Assembly (NCBI GenBank): GCA_017519865.1
Contig: JAFWRQ010000030.1
Location: 1 to 64,000 of the forward strand
Reading direction: 5' to 3'
DNA: 64,000 nt
Source: Bacteroidales bacterium
Lineage (GTDB): Bacteria > Bacteroidota > Bacteroidia > Bacteroidales > UBA932
Shown here: positions 51,343 to 59,615 of the stretch, in pieces
Numbering within the stretch: the stretch's first letter is position 1
How the letters are laid out: every line of letters begins with the position of its first letter
Notes under the pieces: generated by a model
Seen by the model: the letters and a program-made list of their open reading frames with translations, nothing else
Told to the model about the DNA's origin: nothing
The model's database searches: none
Position numbers and translations under genes: made by a program

Positions 51343-52632
51343 ATGAAACAACGTTTGTTCTTCATTGTTCTCTGTGCAGCCGCCCTCTGCGGATGCCAGA
51401 AAGAGGATGCCGAAATGGGAATTGCCAAAGGCATCGACGCCAGCGCGATGGCTTCGAACATCTACCTGACCAAAGCCCAGACGGAGATTACCAAATCCGT
51501 CAACGATTTCGCTTTCAATCTCTTCGATCAAGTAAGGGCAGCCCGTTTGAATCCCTCTTCGTCCAATGCGTCGTCATCTTTCAAACAAGGAGGGTCTATC
51601 CTTCTCTCTCCATTCAGCGCTTCTATGGCGCTGTCGATGGCGGCCATCGGCGCCGGAGGCGAAACCGAGCGGCAGATGCTCTCGGTCCTGGGTCTGGAGG
51701 GGGCAACCAAGGCGGAAGTGGCCGAGTATTGCTCCAAGATGATCTCCGGCCTGGGCAAGGCCGATCCCTACGTGGACCTAAAGATCGCCAACTCGATGTG
51801 GATCAACAAGGAGTTTGCAATCAAGGACGACTATGTCGGCAGGGTTGAGAAGGCTTTCGACGCAGTCGTGGCCTCGCGTGAGTTCAACGACGCCACCCTC
51901 AAGGAGATCAATTCCTGGGTGGAGAAGAAGACCGACGGCACGATCAAGGAACTCCTCGACCAGTTTTCTCCCGATGCGATGGTGGAACTGATCAACGCTC
52001 TGGCATTCGACGGGAAATGGCGTTACGCCTTTGCCGGGACTAAGAAAGGATCTTTTTCAGCTGCGAACGGCAAGAAGCAGAAGGTGGATATGATGTATGC
52101 CACCGGAGTGCTGAGTTACGCGACTCAGGATGGCTGGGAGATGCTGGAATTGCCTTACGGCGCCGGAGGCTTCCTTATGGACGTCATCCTCCCTCCCGCA
52201 GGAGCCGTGTTCGACGCGGCGAAACTGGACTCCTCCCGCTGGGATGCCCTTCGTCGCAAGATGCATCCCTGCGAGGTCAACATGAAGATTCCGTCGTTCA
52301 AGCTGCTGGATTCCCACGACCTGATAGGTCCTCTGGAGGCCCTGGGTATGCGTGAAGCGTTCGGGCCTTATGCTGACTTCTCAGGTATATCCGATGACAA
52401 GACCCATATCACAAAGGTCGACCAGAAGACATTCATCGAAGTGAACGAGACCGGAACCAAGGCAACGGCTGCAACAGTCGTTGAGGTGGCCAAGACCGCC
52501 TCCTCTGGGTTGGAGGGTATGGACGTGGAACTCGAGGCGGTCAACTTCGATGCCGATCGTGCGTTCTACTATGTGATAAGCGAGAGAAGCACCGGAGCCG
52601 TCCTTTTCATAGGACAGGCCGCTTCATTCTGA
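51343..52632 (+). CDS. Serpin-family protease inhibitor, probable lipoprotein
   Basis: A 429-residue serpin with a lipoprotein-like signal (CAAALCGC, Cys18). Serpin motifs: NDFAFNLFDQV, ILLSPFSASMALSMAAIGAGGETERQML, a DGKWRYAF strand, and the hinge FIEVNETGTKATAATVVEV. From the hinge Glu, P1 would fall near Thr in AKTAS. The segment from hinge Gly to ADRAF is about ten residues longer than in alpha-1-antitrypsin, so the reactive loop is extended. Bacterial serpins of gut microbes inhibit host or competitor serine proteases, which may be the role here. The gene is monocistronic. Confidence 0.9.
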   Translation: MKQRLFFIVLCAAALCGCQKEDAEMGIAKGIDASAMASNIYLTKAQTEITKSVNDFAFNLFDQVRAARLNPSSSNASSSFKQGGSILLSPFSASMALSMAAIGAGGETERQMLSVLGLEGATKAEVAEYCSKMISGLGKADPYVDLKIANSMWINKEFAIKDDYVGRVEKAFDAVVASREFNDATLKEINSWVEKKTDGTIKELLDQFSPDAMVELINALAFDGKWRYAFAGTKKGSFSAANGKKQKVDMMYATGVLSYATQDGWEMLELPYGAGGFLMDVILPPAGAVFDAAKLDSSRWDALRRKMHPCEVNMKIPSFKLLDSHDLIGPLEALGMREAFGPYADFSGISDDKTHITKVDQKTFIEVNETGTKATAATVVEVAKTASSGLEGMDVELEAVNFDADRAFYYVISERSTGAVLFIGQAASF

Positions 52633-52641
52633 GTTAGGCTT

Positions 52642-53409
52642 CTAAAGAATGCTGAAAATACGTTCGAGGGCGGCACGCTGGCCGCTGGAGAACAGCCTGA
52701 TGTCGGCGGCCTTTGGGTCGCCGATCTTCGTCGGCTGTCCGTCGCGGCGCACCAGACCGTGCTCCTCCATCACGTGGAGGAGATGGCGCGCGGCGGCAGG
52801 CGCCGGGTCTATGACGGTGACGCCGGGGCCGGCGATGCGCTCTATGAGGGGCTGCAGGAAAGGGTAGTGGGTGCATCCGAGCACTATCATGTCGGCCCCG
52901 GCGTCCAGCAGGGGGCCGACGCTGCGGCGCACGACGGCCTCGGCCTCCGGGCCGTCCAGGATGCCGTTCTCGACCAACTCGACGAAGCCCTCTCCGGTAC
53001 GCTCGACGACTTTGACTCCCTCGGCAAAGCGGTCGCGGGTGTCGTGGTACTTGGAGGCCTTGAGGGTGCCGGCGGTGGCCAGGACGCCCACGACGCCGCT
53101 GCGCGTGCGCAGGGCGCCCTGCTTGACCGCCGGCTCCATCCCGATGAACGGGGTGTCATACTCCGCCCGGAGGGTGGAGATGGCGGCCGCGGTGGCGGTA
53201 TTGCAGGCCACTACGATGATGTCGCAGCCCAGTCCGATCAGAAAATCGGTGATCTTCCGTGCCCTGTCGATGATATACTCACGGGTCTTCTCGCCGTAGG
53301 GACAATGGGCGTTGTCGGAATAGTAGACATACTTTTCCTCGGGAAGGACCTTCACGATCTCCCTGTAAACGGACAATCCGCCTGCTCCCGAGTCGAAAAT
53401 ACCGATCAT
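52642..53409 (-). CDS. murI: Glutamate racemase
   Basis: A 255-residue racemase making D-glutamate for peptidoglycan. The N-terminal GIFDSGAGGLSV binds substrate, and the two catalytic Cys lie in VVACNTATA and LGCTHYPFL. The length is normal and the protein is cytosolic. It is divergent from asnA, with back-to-back promoter boxes between them, and converges on the serpin gene after nine bases. Confidence 0.95.
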   Translation of the reverse strand: MIGIFDSGAGGLSVYREIVKVLPEEKYVYYSDNAHCPYGEKTREYIIDRARKITDFLIGLGCDIIVVACNTATAAAISTLRAEYDTPFIGMEPAVKQGALRTRSGVVGVLATAGTLKASKYHDTRDRFAEGVKVVERTGEGFVELVENGILDGPEAEAVVRRSVGPLLDAGADMIVLGCTHYPFLQPLIERIAGPGVTVIDPAPAAARHLLHVMEEHGLVRRDGQPTKIGDPKAADIRLFSSGQRAALERIFSIL

Positions 53410-53415
53410 ACTTTA

Positions 53416-53444
53416 CAAAAGTACGTAAAAAAACAGTAAATTTG
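53416..53444. promoter_or_regulatory. Back-to-back -7 boxes between murI and asnA
   Basis: CAAAAGTA at 53416-53423 reads TACTTTTG on the minus strand (murI), and TAAATTTG at 53437-53444 serves asnA on the plus strand. Both fit TAnnTTTG; -33 elements are weak. Confidence 0.5.
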
Positions 53445-53473
53445 AAGGATTGAACATAAAACGAACTACGCGT

Positions 53474-54511
53474 ATGTCATTGTACATCCCTTCCGGCTAC
53501 CGCAACATCCTCGGTAGCGTCGAGAATACTGAAAAGGCCATCAAGGCCGTCAAGAACATGTTCCAGGACAACCTCTCCGCCCAGCTCGCGCTCCTGCGCG
53601 TCACGGCGCCGATGGTCGTGATGACCGGAACCGGTATCAACGACGACCTCAACGGCGTCGAGCGCCCTGTCCGCTTCCCCGTCAAGGACATGGGCGAGCG
53701 CCAGGCCGAAGTCGTCCATTCCCTCGCTAAGTGGAAGCGCCTCAAGCTCGCAGAACTCGGCACCGCTCCCGGCCGCGGCATCTACACCGACATGAACGCA
53801 CTCCGTCCCGACGAGGAGCTCGACAACATCCACTCCATCTACGTCGACCAGTGGGACTGGGAGCGCGTCATCCGGAAGGAGGACCGCAATCTCGATTTCC
53901 TGAAGAAGATCGTCCGCCGCATCTACGAGGCCATCAAGGTGACCGAGAACAAACTATACGTGGAGTTCCCGCAGATAGTCCCGCAGCTTCCGGAGGATAT
54001 ATATTTCATTCATTCTGAGGAGCTTTTGCAGATGTATCCCGGCCTCACGCCCAAGGAGCGTGAGAATGAGATCGTGAAGAAATACGGTGCCGTCTTCATC
54101 ATCGGCATCGGCGGCGAACTGTCGGACGGTACCGCCCACGACGGTCGTGCAGCCGACTACGACGACTGGAGCACTCCCAATTCCGACGGCTACAACGGCC
54201 TCAACGGTGATATCCTCCTCTGGAACCCCATCCTGCAGAGCGCCTTCGAGGTGTCCAGCATGGGCATCCGCGTAAGCCCCGAGTCGCTGGAGCGGCAGCT
54301 CGCCATCCGCGGCCAGGAGTGGAAGAAGGACCTCTTCTTCCACAAGCGCCTGCTTGCGGGCGAGCTTCCCGCCTGCATCGGCGGCGGCATCGGCCAGTCC
54401 CGCCTCTGCATGTACTTGCTCCGCAAGGCCCACATCGGCGAGATCCAGTCCAGCCTCTGGCCGGACGACATGCGCGCTGCCTGCGCAGCCGCCGGCATCG
54501 AGCTGGTATAG
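53474..54511 (+). CDS. asnA: Aspartate-ammonia ligase (asparagine synthetase A)
   Basis: A 345-residue ATP-dependent enzyme making asparagine from aspartate and ammonia, related in fold to class II aminoacyl-tRNA synthetases. The N-terminus MSLYIPSGYRNILGSVENTEKAI, then QLALLRVTAPM, VHSLAKWKR, YVDQWDWE and GGGIGQSRLCM, are AsnA hallmarks. The frame opens at TTG 53450, but ATG 53474 is the homologous start. A -7 box lies 29 bases upstream. It is cytosolic. Confidence 0.95.
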   Translation: MSLYIPSGYRNILGSVENTEKAIKAVKNMFQDNLSAQLALLRVTAPMVVMTGTGINDDLNGVERPVRFPVKDMGERQAEVVHSLAKWKRLKLAELGTAPGRGIYTDMNALRPDEELDNIHSIYVDQWDWERVIRKEDRNLDFLKKIVRRIYEAIKVTENKLYVEFPQIVPQLPEDIYFIHSEELLQMYPGLTPKERENEIVKKYGAVFIIGIGGELSDGTAHDGRAADYDDWSTPNSDGYNGLNGDILLWNPILQSAFEVSSMGIRVSPESLERQLAIRGQEWKKDLFFHKRLLAGELPACIGGGIGQSRLCMYLLRKAHIGEIQSSLWPDDMRAACAAAGIELV

Positions 54512-54526
54512 TCCGGCAGAATTTCG

Positions 54527-54534
54527 TATATTTG
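54527..54534 (+). promoter_or_regulatory. -7 box (TATATTTG) for prfB
   Basis: TATATTTG lies 18 bases before ATG 54553, in the 41-base gap after asnA. Confidence 0.5.
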
Positions 54535-54552
54535 TAAACTAATACAGAAGAC

Positions 54553-55701
54553 ATGACGACTACAGAACAGATCAAGGAGCTCAGGGAAAGGCTGGATACT
54601 CTGGACCAGTGCCTCAATATGGCCGGAAGGCGTGCCGAGGTGGCCAGGCAGACGGAAAAGACTCTTGCCCCCGACTTCTGGAGCGATCCCAAGGAGGCCG
54701 AGAAGTTCCTCAAGGAGCTGTCTGCCCTGAAGTTCTGGGTCGTCGGGTTCGACAAGGCTTCAACTGCGGTCGATGACCTTGAAGTCCTGTACGAGTTTGC
54801 CCGCGAGAGCACATCGCTCGAGGGTGATGAGATGATCGAAACCCCTGAGGTCAAGGAGCTTGACACGGCTTACGCCGGAGCCCTGGCGCAGGTCGAGGCC
54901 CTCGAACTCCGCAATATGCTCGGCGCCGAAGGCGACAATCTCGGCGCCGTTCTCACCATCAATTCCGGCGCCGGCGGCACCGAAGCCAACGACTGGTCCG
55001 CCATGCTCATGCGCATGTACCTGCGCTGGGCCGAGCGCAACGGCTACCGCACCGAGGTCACCGGCCTGGTGGACGGCGACGAGGCGGGCATCAAGTCCGT
55101 CACCGTCGAGATCGAGGGCGACTACGCCTATGGCTACCTCAAGGCAGAGAACGGAGTTCACCGCCTCGTCCGGCTTTCTCCCTTCAACGCCCAGAACAAA
55201 CGCCAGACTACATTCTCCTCCGTATTCGTCTACCCTCTGGTCGACGACACCATCAACATCGAGATCAAGGATTCCGACCTGGAGTGGGACACCTTCCGCA
55301 GCGGCGGTCACGGAGGCCAGAACGTCAACAAGGTCGAGACTGGCGTACGTGTGAAGCACATACCGACGGGCATCGTCGTAGAGAATACTGAAGGCCGCAC
55401 CCAGATAGGCAACAAGGAGAACGCCCTCCGTATCCTCAAGTCGCGCCTTTATGACCTCGAGCTCAAGAAGCGCCAGGAGAAGCAGGCCGAGCTCGAAGGC
55501 CAGAAGCGCCGCATCGAATGGGGTTCGCAGATACGCTCCTATGTCCTCCATCCGTACAAGATGGTCAAGGACCTCCGCACCGGTTATTCCACCGCCGACA
55601 CGCAGGGCGTGCTTGACGGCGACCTCAACGAATTCATGAAGACCTTCCTGATGCAGCAGGGGAGCGGCAATTTCACTCCCGTTGTCGATGATGACGAATA
55701 A
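54553..55701 (+). CDS. prfB: Peptide chain release factor 2
   Basis: A 382-residue class I release factor for UGA and UAA. The codon-recognition motif SPF occurs in RLSPFNAQNKR, and the peptidyl-hydrolysis motif GGQ in SGGHGGQNVNKVE. The N-terminal ELRERLDTLDQCLNM contains the place where many RF2 genes have a programmed +1 frameshift at an in-frame UGA. Here the codons read through without a stop, so no frameshift is used. It is followed by the fumarase gene after 18 bases. Confidence 0.96.
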   Translation: MTTTEQIKELRERLDTLDQCLNMAGRRAEVARQTEKTLAPDFWSDPKEAEKFLKELSALKFWVVGFDKASTAVDDLEVLYEFARESTSLEGDEMIETPEVKELDTAYAGALAQVEALELRNMLGAEGDNLGAVLTINSGAGGTEANDWSAMLMRMYLRWAERNGYRTEVTGLVDGDEAGIKSVTVEIEGDYAYGYLKAENGVHRLVRLSPFNAQNKRQTTFSSVFVYPLVDDTINIEIKDSDLEWDTFRSGGHGGQNVNKVETGVRVKHIPTGIVVENTEGRTQIGNKENALRILKSRLYDLELKKRQEKQAELEGQKRRIEWGSQIRSYVLHPYKMVKDLRTGYSTADTQGVLDGDLNEFMKTFLMQQGSGNFTPVVDDDE

Positions 55702-55719
55702 TCACAAAATCACATAGTT

Positions 55720-57345
55720 ATGGCAGAGTTCAAATACGCACCCATGTTCCAGCTGGGAACAGACACCACCGAGTACTACAAGATTCCGGATTCCGAGAAA
55801 CTCGTCTCCGTCGGAGACTTCGAGGGACATCCCATCCTCAAGGTCAGTCCCGAGGCCCTCACCGTGATGGCCAACACCGCCTTCCGCGATGTCAGTTTCC
55901 TGCTCCGCCGCTCGCATAACGAGCAGGTCGCCAAGATACTCAGCGACCCCGAGGCTTCCGAGAATGACAAGTACGTCGCCCTGACTTTCCTTCGTAACGC
56001 GGAGGTGGCTGCGAAGGGCAAGCTTCCGCTCTGCCAGGACACCGGCACCGCCATCGTCCACGGCGAGAAAGGTCAGCAGGTCTGGACCGGCTTCTGTGAC
56101 GAGGAAGCCCTCTCGCTCGGCGTCTACAAGACATACACCGAGGAGAATCTCCGCTACTCGCAGAACGCTCCGCTGGATATGTACAACGAAGTGAATACCA
56201 AGTGCAACCTCCCCGCCCAGATCGACATCGAGGCTGCCGAAGGAATGGAGTATCGCTTCCTCTGCGTGACCAAAGGTGGTGGTTCCGCCAACAAGACGTA
56301 TCTCTATCAGGAGACCAAGGCCCGTATCCAGAACCCCGGTACGCTCGTGCCTTTCCTCGTCTCAAAGATGAAGACCCTCGGCACCGCGGCCTGCCCGCCT
56401 TACCATATTGCCATCGTGGTCGGCGGCACCTCCGCCGAGAAGAACCTCCTCACGGTCAAACTCGCTTCGACGCATTATTATGACGGTCTGCCTACCACCG
56501 GCGACGAGACCGGCCGTGCCTTCCGCGACGTCGCGCTGGAGCAGGAACTGCTCGAGGAGACCCGCAAGATCGGGCTCGGCGCCCAGTTCGGCGGCAAGTA
56601 CATGGCTCACGACATCCGTGTCGTGCGCCTGCCGCGCCACGGCGCCAGCTGCCCCATCGGCTTGGGCGTGAGCTGCTCGGCCGACCGCAACATCAAGGCC
56701 AAGATCAACGCCGACGGCATCTGGATCGAGAAGATGGACGACAAGCCTTACGAACTCATCCCCGAGGAACTCCGCAATGCCGGTGAGGGCGAGGTCGTAA
56801 GGATAGACCTCGACCAGCCTATGAGCGAGGTCTGCAAGATCCTCACCAAGTATCCTGTCAGCACCCGCCTGAGCCTGAACGGCACAATCATCGTCGGGCG
56901 CGACATCGCCCACGCCAAGATCAAGGCGCGCCTCGATGCAGGCGAGGAGATGCCCCAGTACCTCAAGGACCATCCCATCTATTACGCCGGTCCGGCCAAG
57001 ACTCCTGCCGGAATGCCTTGCGGCTCGATGGGCCCGACCACGGCCGGCCGCATGGACCCGTATGTCGATGAGTTCCAGGACCATGGCGGCTCCATGATAA
57101 TGCTTGCCAAGGGCAATCGCAGCCAGGCCGTTACGGACGCCTGCAAGAAGCACGGCGGCTTCTATCTCGGCTCCATCGGCGGTCCCGCCGCCATCCTCGC
57201 CCAGAACAACATCAAGAGCATCGAGTGCGTCGAGTATCCCGAACTCGGAATGGAAGCCATCTGGAAGATCAAGGTGGTGGACTTCCCGGCTTTCATCCTC
57301 GTGGACGACAAGGGCAACGACTTCTTCAAGACCATAGGGCTGTAA
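55720..57345 (+). CDS. fumA: Class I (4Fe-4S) fumarate hydratase
   Basis: A 541-residue iron-sulfur fumarase of the fused alpha-beta type, interconverting fumarate and malate. The three cluster Cys are visible in [19 protein letters not shown] and [10 protein letters not shown]. The KGGGSANK motif and C-terminal [12 protein letters not shown] and [11 protein letters not shown] are typical. It is cytosolic and oxygen-sensitive, which suits an anaerobe. It could support the succinate fermentation pathway common in this phylum. serB follows after 19 bases. Confidence 0.94.
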   Translation: MAEFKYAPMFQLGTDTTEYYKIPDSEKLVSVGDFEGHPILKVSPEALTVMANTAFRDVSFLLRRSHNEQVAKILSDPEASENDKYVALTFLRNAEVAAKGKLPLCQDTGTAIVHGEKGQQVWTGFCDEEALSLGVYKTYTEENLRYSQNAPLDMYNEVNTKCNLPAQIDIEAAEGMEYRFLCVTKGGGSANKTYLYQETKARIQNPGTLVPFLVSKMKTLGTAACPPYHIAIVVGGTSAEKNLLTVKLASTHYYDGLPTTGDETGRAFRDVALEQELLEETRKIGLGAQFGGKYMAHDIRVVRLPRHGASCPIGLGVSCSADRNIKAKINADGIWIEKMDDKPYELIPEELRNAGEGEVVRIDLDQPMSEVCKILTKYPVSTRLSLNGTIIVGRDIAHAKIKARLDAGEEMPQYLKDHPIYYAGPAKTPAGMPCGSMGPTTAGRMDPYVDEFQDHGGSMIMLAKGNRSQAVTDACKKHGGFYLGSIGGPAAILAQNNIKSIECVEYPELGMEAIWKIKVVDFPAFILVDDKGNDFFKTIGL

Positions 57346-57364
57346 ACAACTGATAACCTTCATT

Positions 57365-58591
57365 ATGGATCTGACGGGAAACGAAATCATCCAGGTCAAT
57401 ATCTCCGGCTATGACAAGCCGGGACTTACCACGACCCTTACCGACATCCTCGCGAAGCACGATGCTTTCATCCTGGACATAGGACAGGCCAACATCCATC
57501 AGTCCCTCACGCTGGGCATATTGTTCAGCACCGAGCCGGACAAGTCTGGATTCATAATGAAGGACCTGCTCTTCAAGGCGTCCGAACTCGGGGTCCAGAT
57601 AGGCTTCAAGGCCATTCCCCCCGAGGATTATGCCCAGTGGGTAGGGCGCCAGGGCAAGAACCGCTACATCGTGACCCTGCTGGGCCGTTCCATCACGGCC
57701 CGGCAGATATCCGATGTCACGGCGGTGATTTTCAGGCACGGACTGAACATCGACGCCATCAAGCGCCTGACCGGCCGCATCCCGCTGGTCGAGGACAACG
57801 GGCAGACCAAATCCTCCATCGAGTTTTCCGTCCGCGGGTCGCTGACCCACGAGGACAGGGCTGCTCTGCAGGCCGACCTCGTGGAGACCTGCGCCGGCGG
57901 GCTCGACTTCTCCTTCCAGAAGGACGACATCTTCCGCCGGAGCAGGCGCCTGATCTGCTTCGACATGGATTCCACGCTCATCCACACCGAGTGCATCGAC
58001 CAGCTGGCCGAGCGCGCCGGGGTGGGTGACGAAGTGAAGGCGATCACGGCCAGCGCGATGCGCGGCGAGATCGACTTCACCGAGAGTTTCACCCGCCGCG
58101 TCGCCCTGCTCAAGGGCCTGGACGAGTCGGTAATGGAGGACATCGCCCGCAAACTTCCTTTCAATGAGGGACTTGAGAGGATGATGACCATCCTCAAGCG
58201 CGTGGGTTACAAGACCGCCATCCTTTCCGGTGGCTTCACTTATTTCGGAAAGTATCTCCAGCAGAAGTTCGGCTTCGACTACGTCTACGCCAATGAACTG
58301 GAAATCAAGGACGGTAAACTCACTGGCAGGTACCTGGGCGACGTCGTGGACGGCCGCCGCAAGGCGGAACTGCTCCGCCTGCTCTGCCAGGTGGAGCACA
58401 TCAACCTGGCGCAGGCCGTGGCCGTCGGCGACGGCGCCAACGACCTGCCGATGCTGGGCCTCGCTGGCTTGGGCATCGCGTACCACGCCAAGCCCAAGGT
58501 CCGCGCCGGCGCACGCCAGTCCATCTCCAGCATCGGTCTGGACGGCATTCTCTACTTCCTCGGCCTCAAGGACTCCCAGATCGATCCTTAG
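57365..58591 (+). CDS. serB: Phosphoserine phosphatase with N-terminal ACT domains
   Basis: A 408-residue HAD-family enzyme for the last step of serine synthesis. Residues 1 to about 180 hold two ACT-like regulatory modules (IQVNISGYDKPGLTTTL and RYIVTLLGRSITARQI). The phosphatase part has the nucleophile motif CFDMDSTLIHTE, motif II LSGGFTYF, and motif III AVGDGANDLPML. The ACT modules suggest amino-acid feedback. It ends a prfB-fumA-serB gene string with a strong terminator. Confidence 0.95.
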   Translation: MDLTGNEIIQVNISGYDKPGLTTTLTDILAKHDAFILDIGQANIHQSLTLGILFSTEPDKSGFIMKDLLFKASELGVQIGFKAIPPEDYAQWVGRQGKNRYIVTLLGRSITARQISDVTAVIFRHGLNIDAIKRLTGRIPLVEDNGQTKSSIEFSVRGSLTHEDRAALQADLVETCAGGLDFSFQKDDIFRRSRRLICFDMDSTLIHTECIDQLAERAGVGDEVKAITASAMRGEIDFTESFTRRVALLKGLDESVMEDIARKLPFNEGLERMMTILKRVGYKTAILSGGFTYFGKYLQQKFGFDYVYANELEIKDGKLTGRYLGDVVDGRRKAELLRLLCQVEHINLAQAVAVGDGANDLPMLGLAGLGIAYHAKPKVRAGARQSISSIGLDGILYFLGLKDSQIDP

Positions 58592-58603
58592 AGCAGTACC
58601 GAT

Positions 58604-58643
58604 AAAAAAAGAGAGGCACAGTCTGACTGTGCCTCTCTTTTTT
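58604..58643. terminator. Bidirectional intrinsic terminator after serB
   Basis: GAGAGGCACAG / CTGTGCCTCTC with a short loop, A-tract before and T-tract after, between convergent genes. Confidence 0.9.
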
Positions 58644-58654
58644 GTCATGTCCTT

Positions 58655-59608
58655 CTAGCGTTGTGCCGGAGGGTTGGGATTCTCGATGCCTTCGACATCA
58701 GGGTTCTTTGAGTGAACGGGCTTGAAGCCGGGCAGGTGGGACGACTCGACAAGATTGTACTCCTCTGTCTTCATCTCCAGTTGCAGACCCTGGACTACGA
58801 ACTTCTCCACGAAAGTCTGGATCTCGTGGGTGTTGTAGCCAGAGAAGGGCTTATATGACAGGACGTGGTCGCCGTCAATCTCGCAATAGAGCCAGTTGGG
58901 AACCTCCATCTCGTGCAGTTGGGCAAGGATGTACTTGGGGCCGAACACACTGCCGCTCTCCTTTCTGGAAACATCGAATGCCACGGAAAAGTCCGCGGAA
59001 CCATGGAAGAAGAGCATAGGGCAAGGTTTCTTCGCCCATTTCAGGTCTTGTTCGGCGGAAATGATACCTCCTGCATAGCCGATATAACCTGCGGGCATCC
59101 ATCCTGCAGGGAACTTCTTGGAGTAAGGACCGCCGTTGCAAATGTCGTAGATTGCCATCAGGGTGGTGATACCTCCAGCGCTGGAGCCCGAAAGCATAAT
59201 CTTCTCCGTATCTATTCCCCACTCGGCTGCATGTTTCAGGACGAAGACCATAGCGTCGGTCAGGTCGTCGAAGGCCATGTCGATGGCCTTGTTCATCACA
59301 TCAGCCGGGGCAGGATTGTATCCATACTCTGTCAGGCCCAGGCGGTAATCGATCGAGATGACCTGGACACCTATGTCGGTGAGGTATTCGAAACGGCCTC
59401 CGCGGCTACCATAGGCCCAGCCGCCGCCGAACATGTAGATCATTGCCGGAGTGTCACCCTCCTTCATCTTTGAAGGGTTGTAATGTCTGTCGACGAACAA
59501 AGTGTCGCTCCCTTTGATGGCATACCGATGAGCCTCCTTTATCTGCTGGGCATTGGCCGCAGTCAGGAAAAGGACTAACGATGAAAGGATGAGGATAATT
59601 CTTTTCAT
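58655..59608 (-). CDS. Secreted alpha/beta-hydrolase esterase (paralogue of 32867-33817)
   Basis: A 317-residue exported hydrolase: signal ending TAANAQ, IKGSDTLFVDRHYNPS, oxyanion region MFGGGWAYGSRGG, nucleophile elbow SGSSAGGITTLM, HGSADFSVAF and DGDHVLSY. Long identical blocks are shared with the protein at 32867, including KYILAQLHEMEVPNWLYCEI. It ends NPNPPAQR. It is the last gene of the GH9 unit, 7 bases after the unknown protein, so it likely deacylates the glycan that the GH9 enzyme cleaves. Confidence 0.85.
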   Translation of the reverse strand: MKRIILILSSLVLFLTAANAQQIKEAHRYAIKGSDTLFVDRHYNPSKMKEGDTPAMIYMFGGGWAYGSRGGRFEYLTDIGVQVISIDYRLGLTEYGYNPAPADVMNKAIDMAFDDLTDAMVFVLKHAAEWGIDTEKIMLSGSSAGGITTLMAIYDICNGGPYSKKFPAGWMPAGYIGYAGGIISAEQDLKWAKKPCPMLFFHGSADFSVAFDVSRKESGSVFGPKYILAQLHEMEVPNWLYCEIDGDHVLSYKPFSGYNTHEIQTFVEKFVVQGLQLEMKTEEYNLVESSHLPGFKPVHSKNPDVEGIENPNPPAQR

Positions 59609-59615
59609 ATACGTA

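Noticed and set aside
49693..51531. 612-codon open frame opposite the Thr/Ser-rich protein
   Set aside because: The Gly/Val/Arg low-complexity product mirrors the repeats on the coding strand. The plus strand has the signal peptide and terminator.
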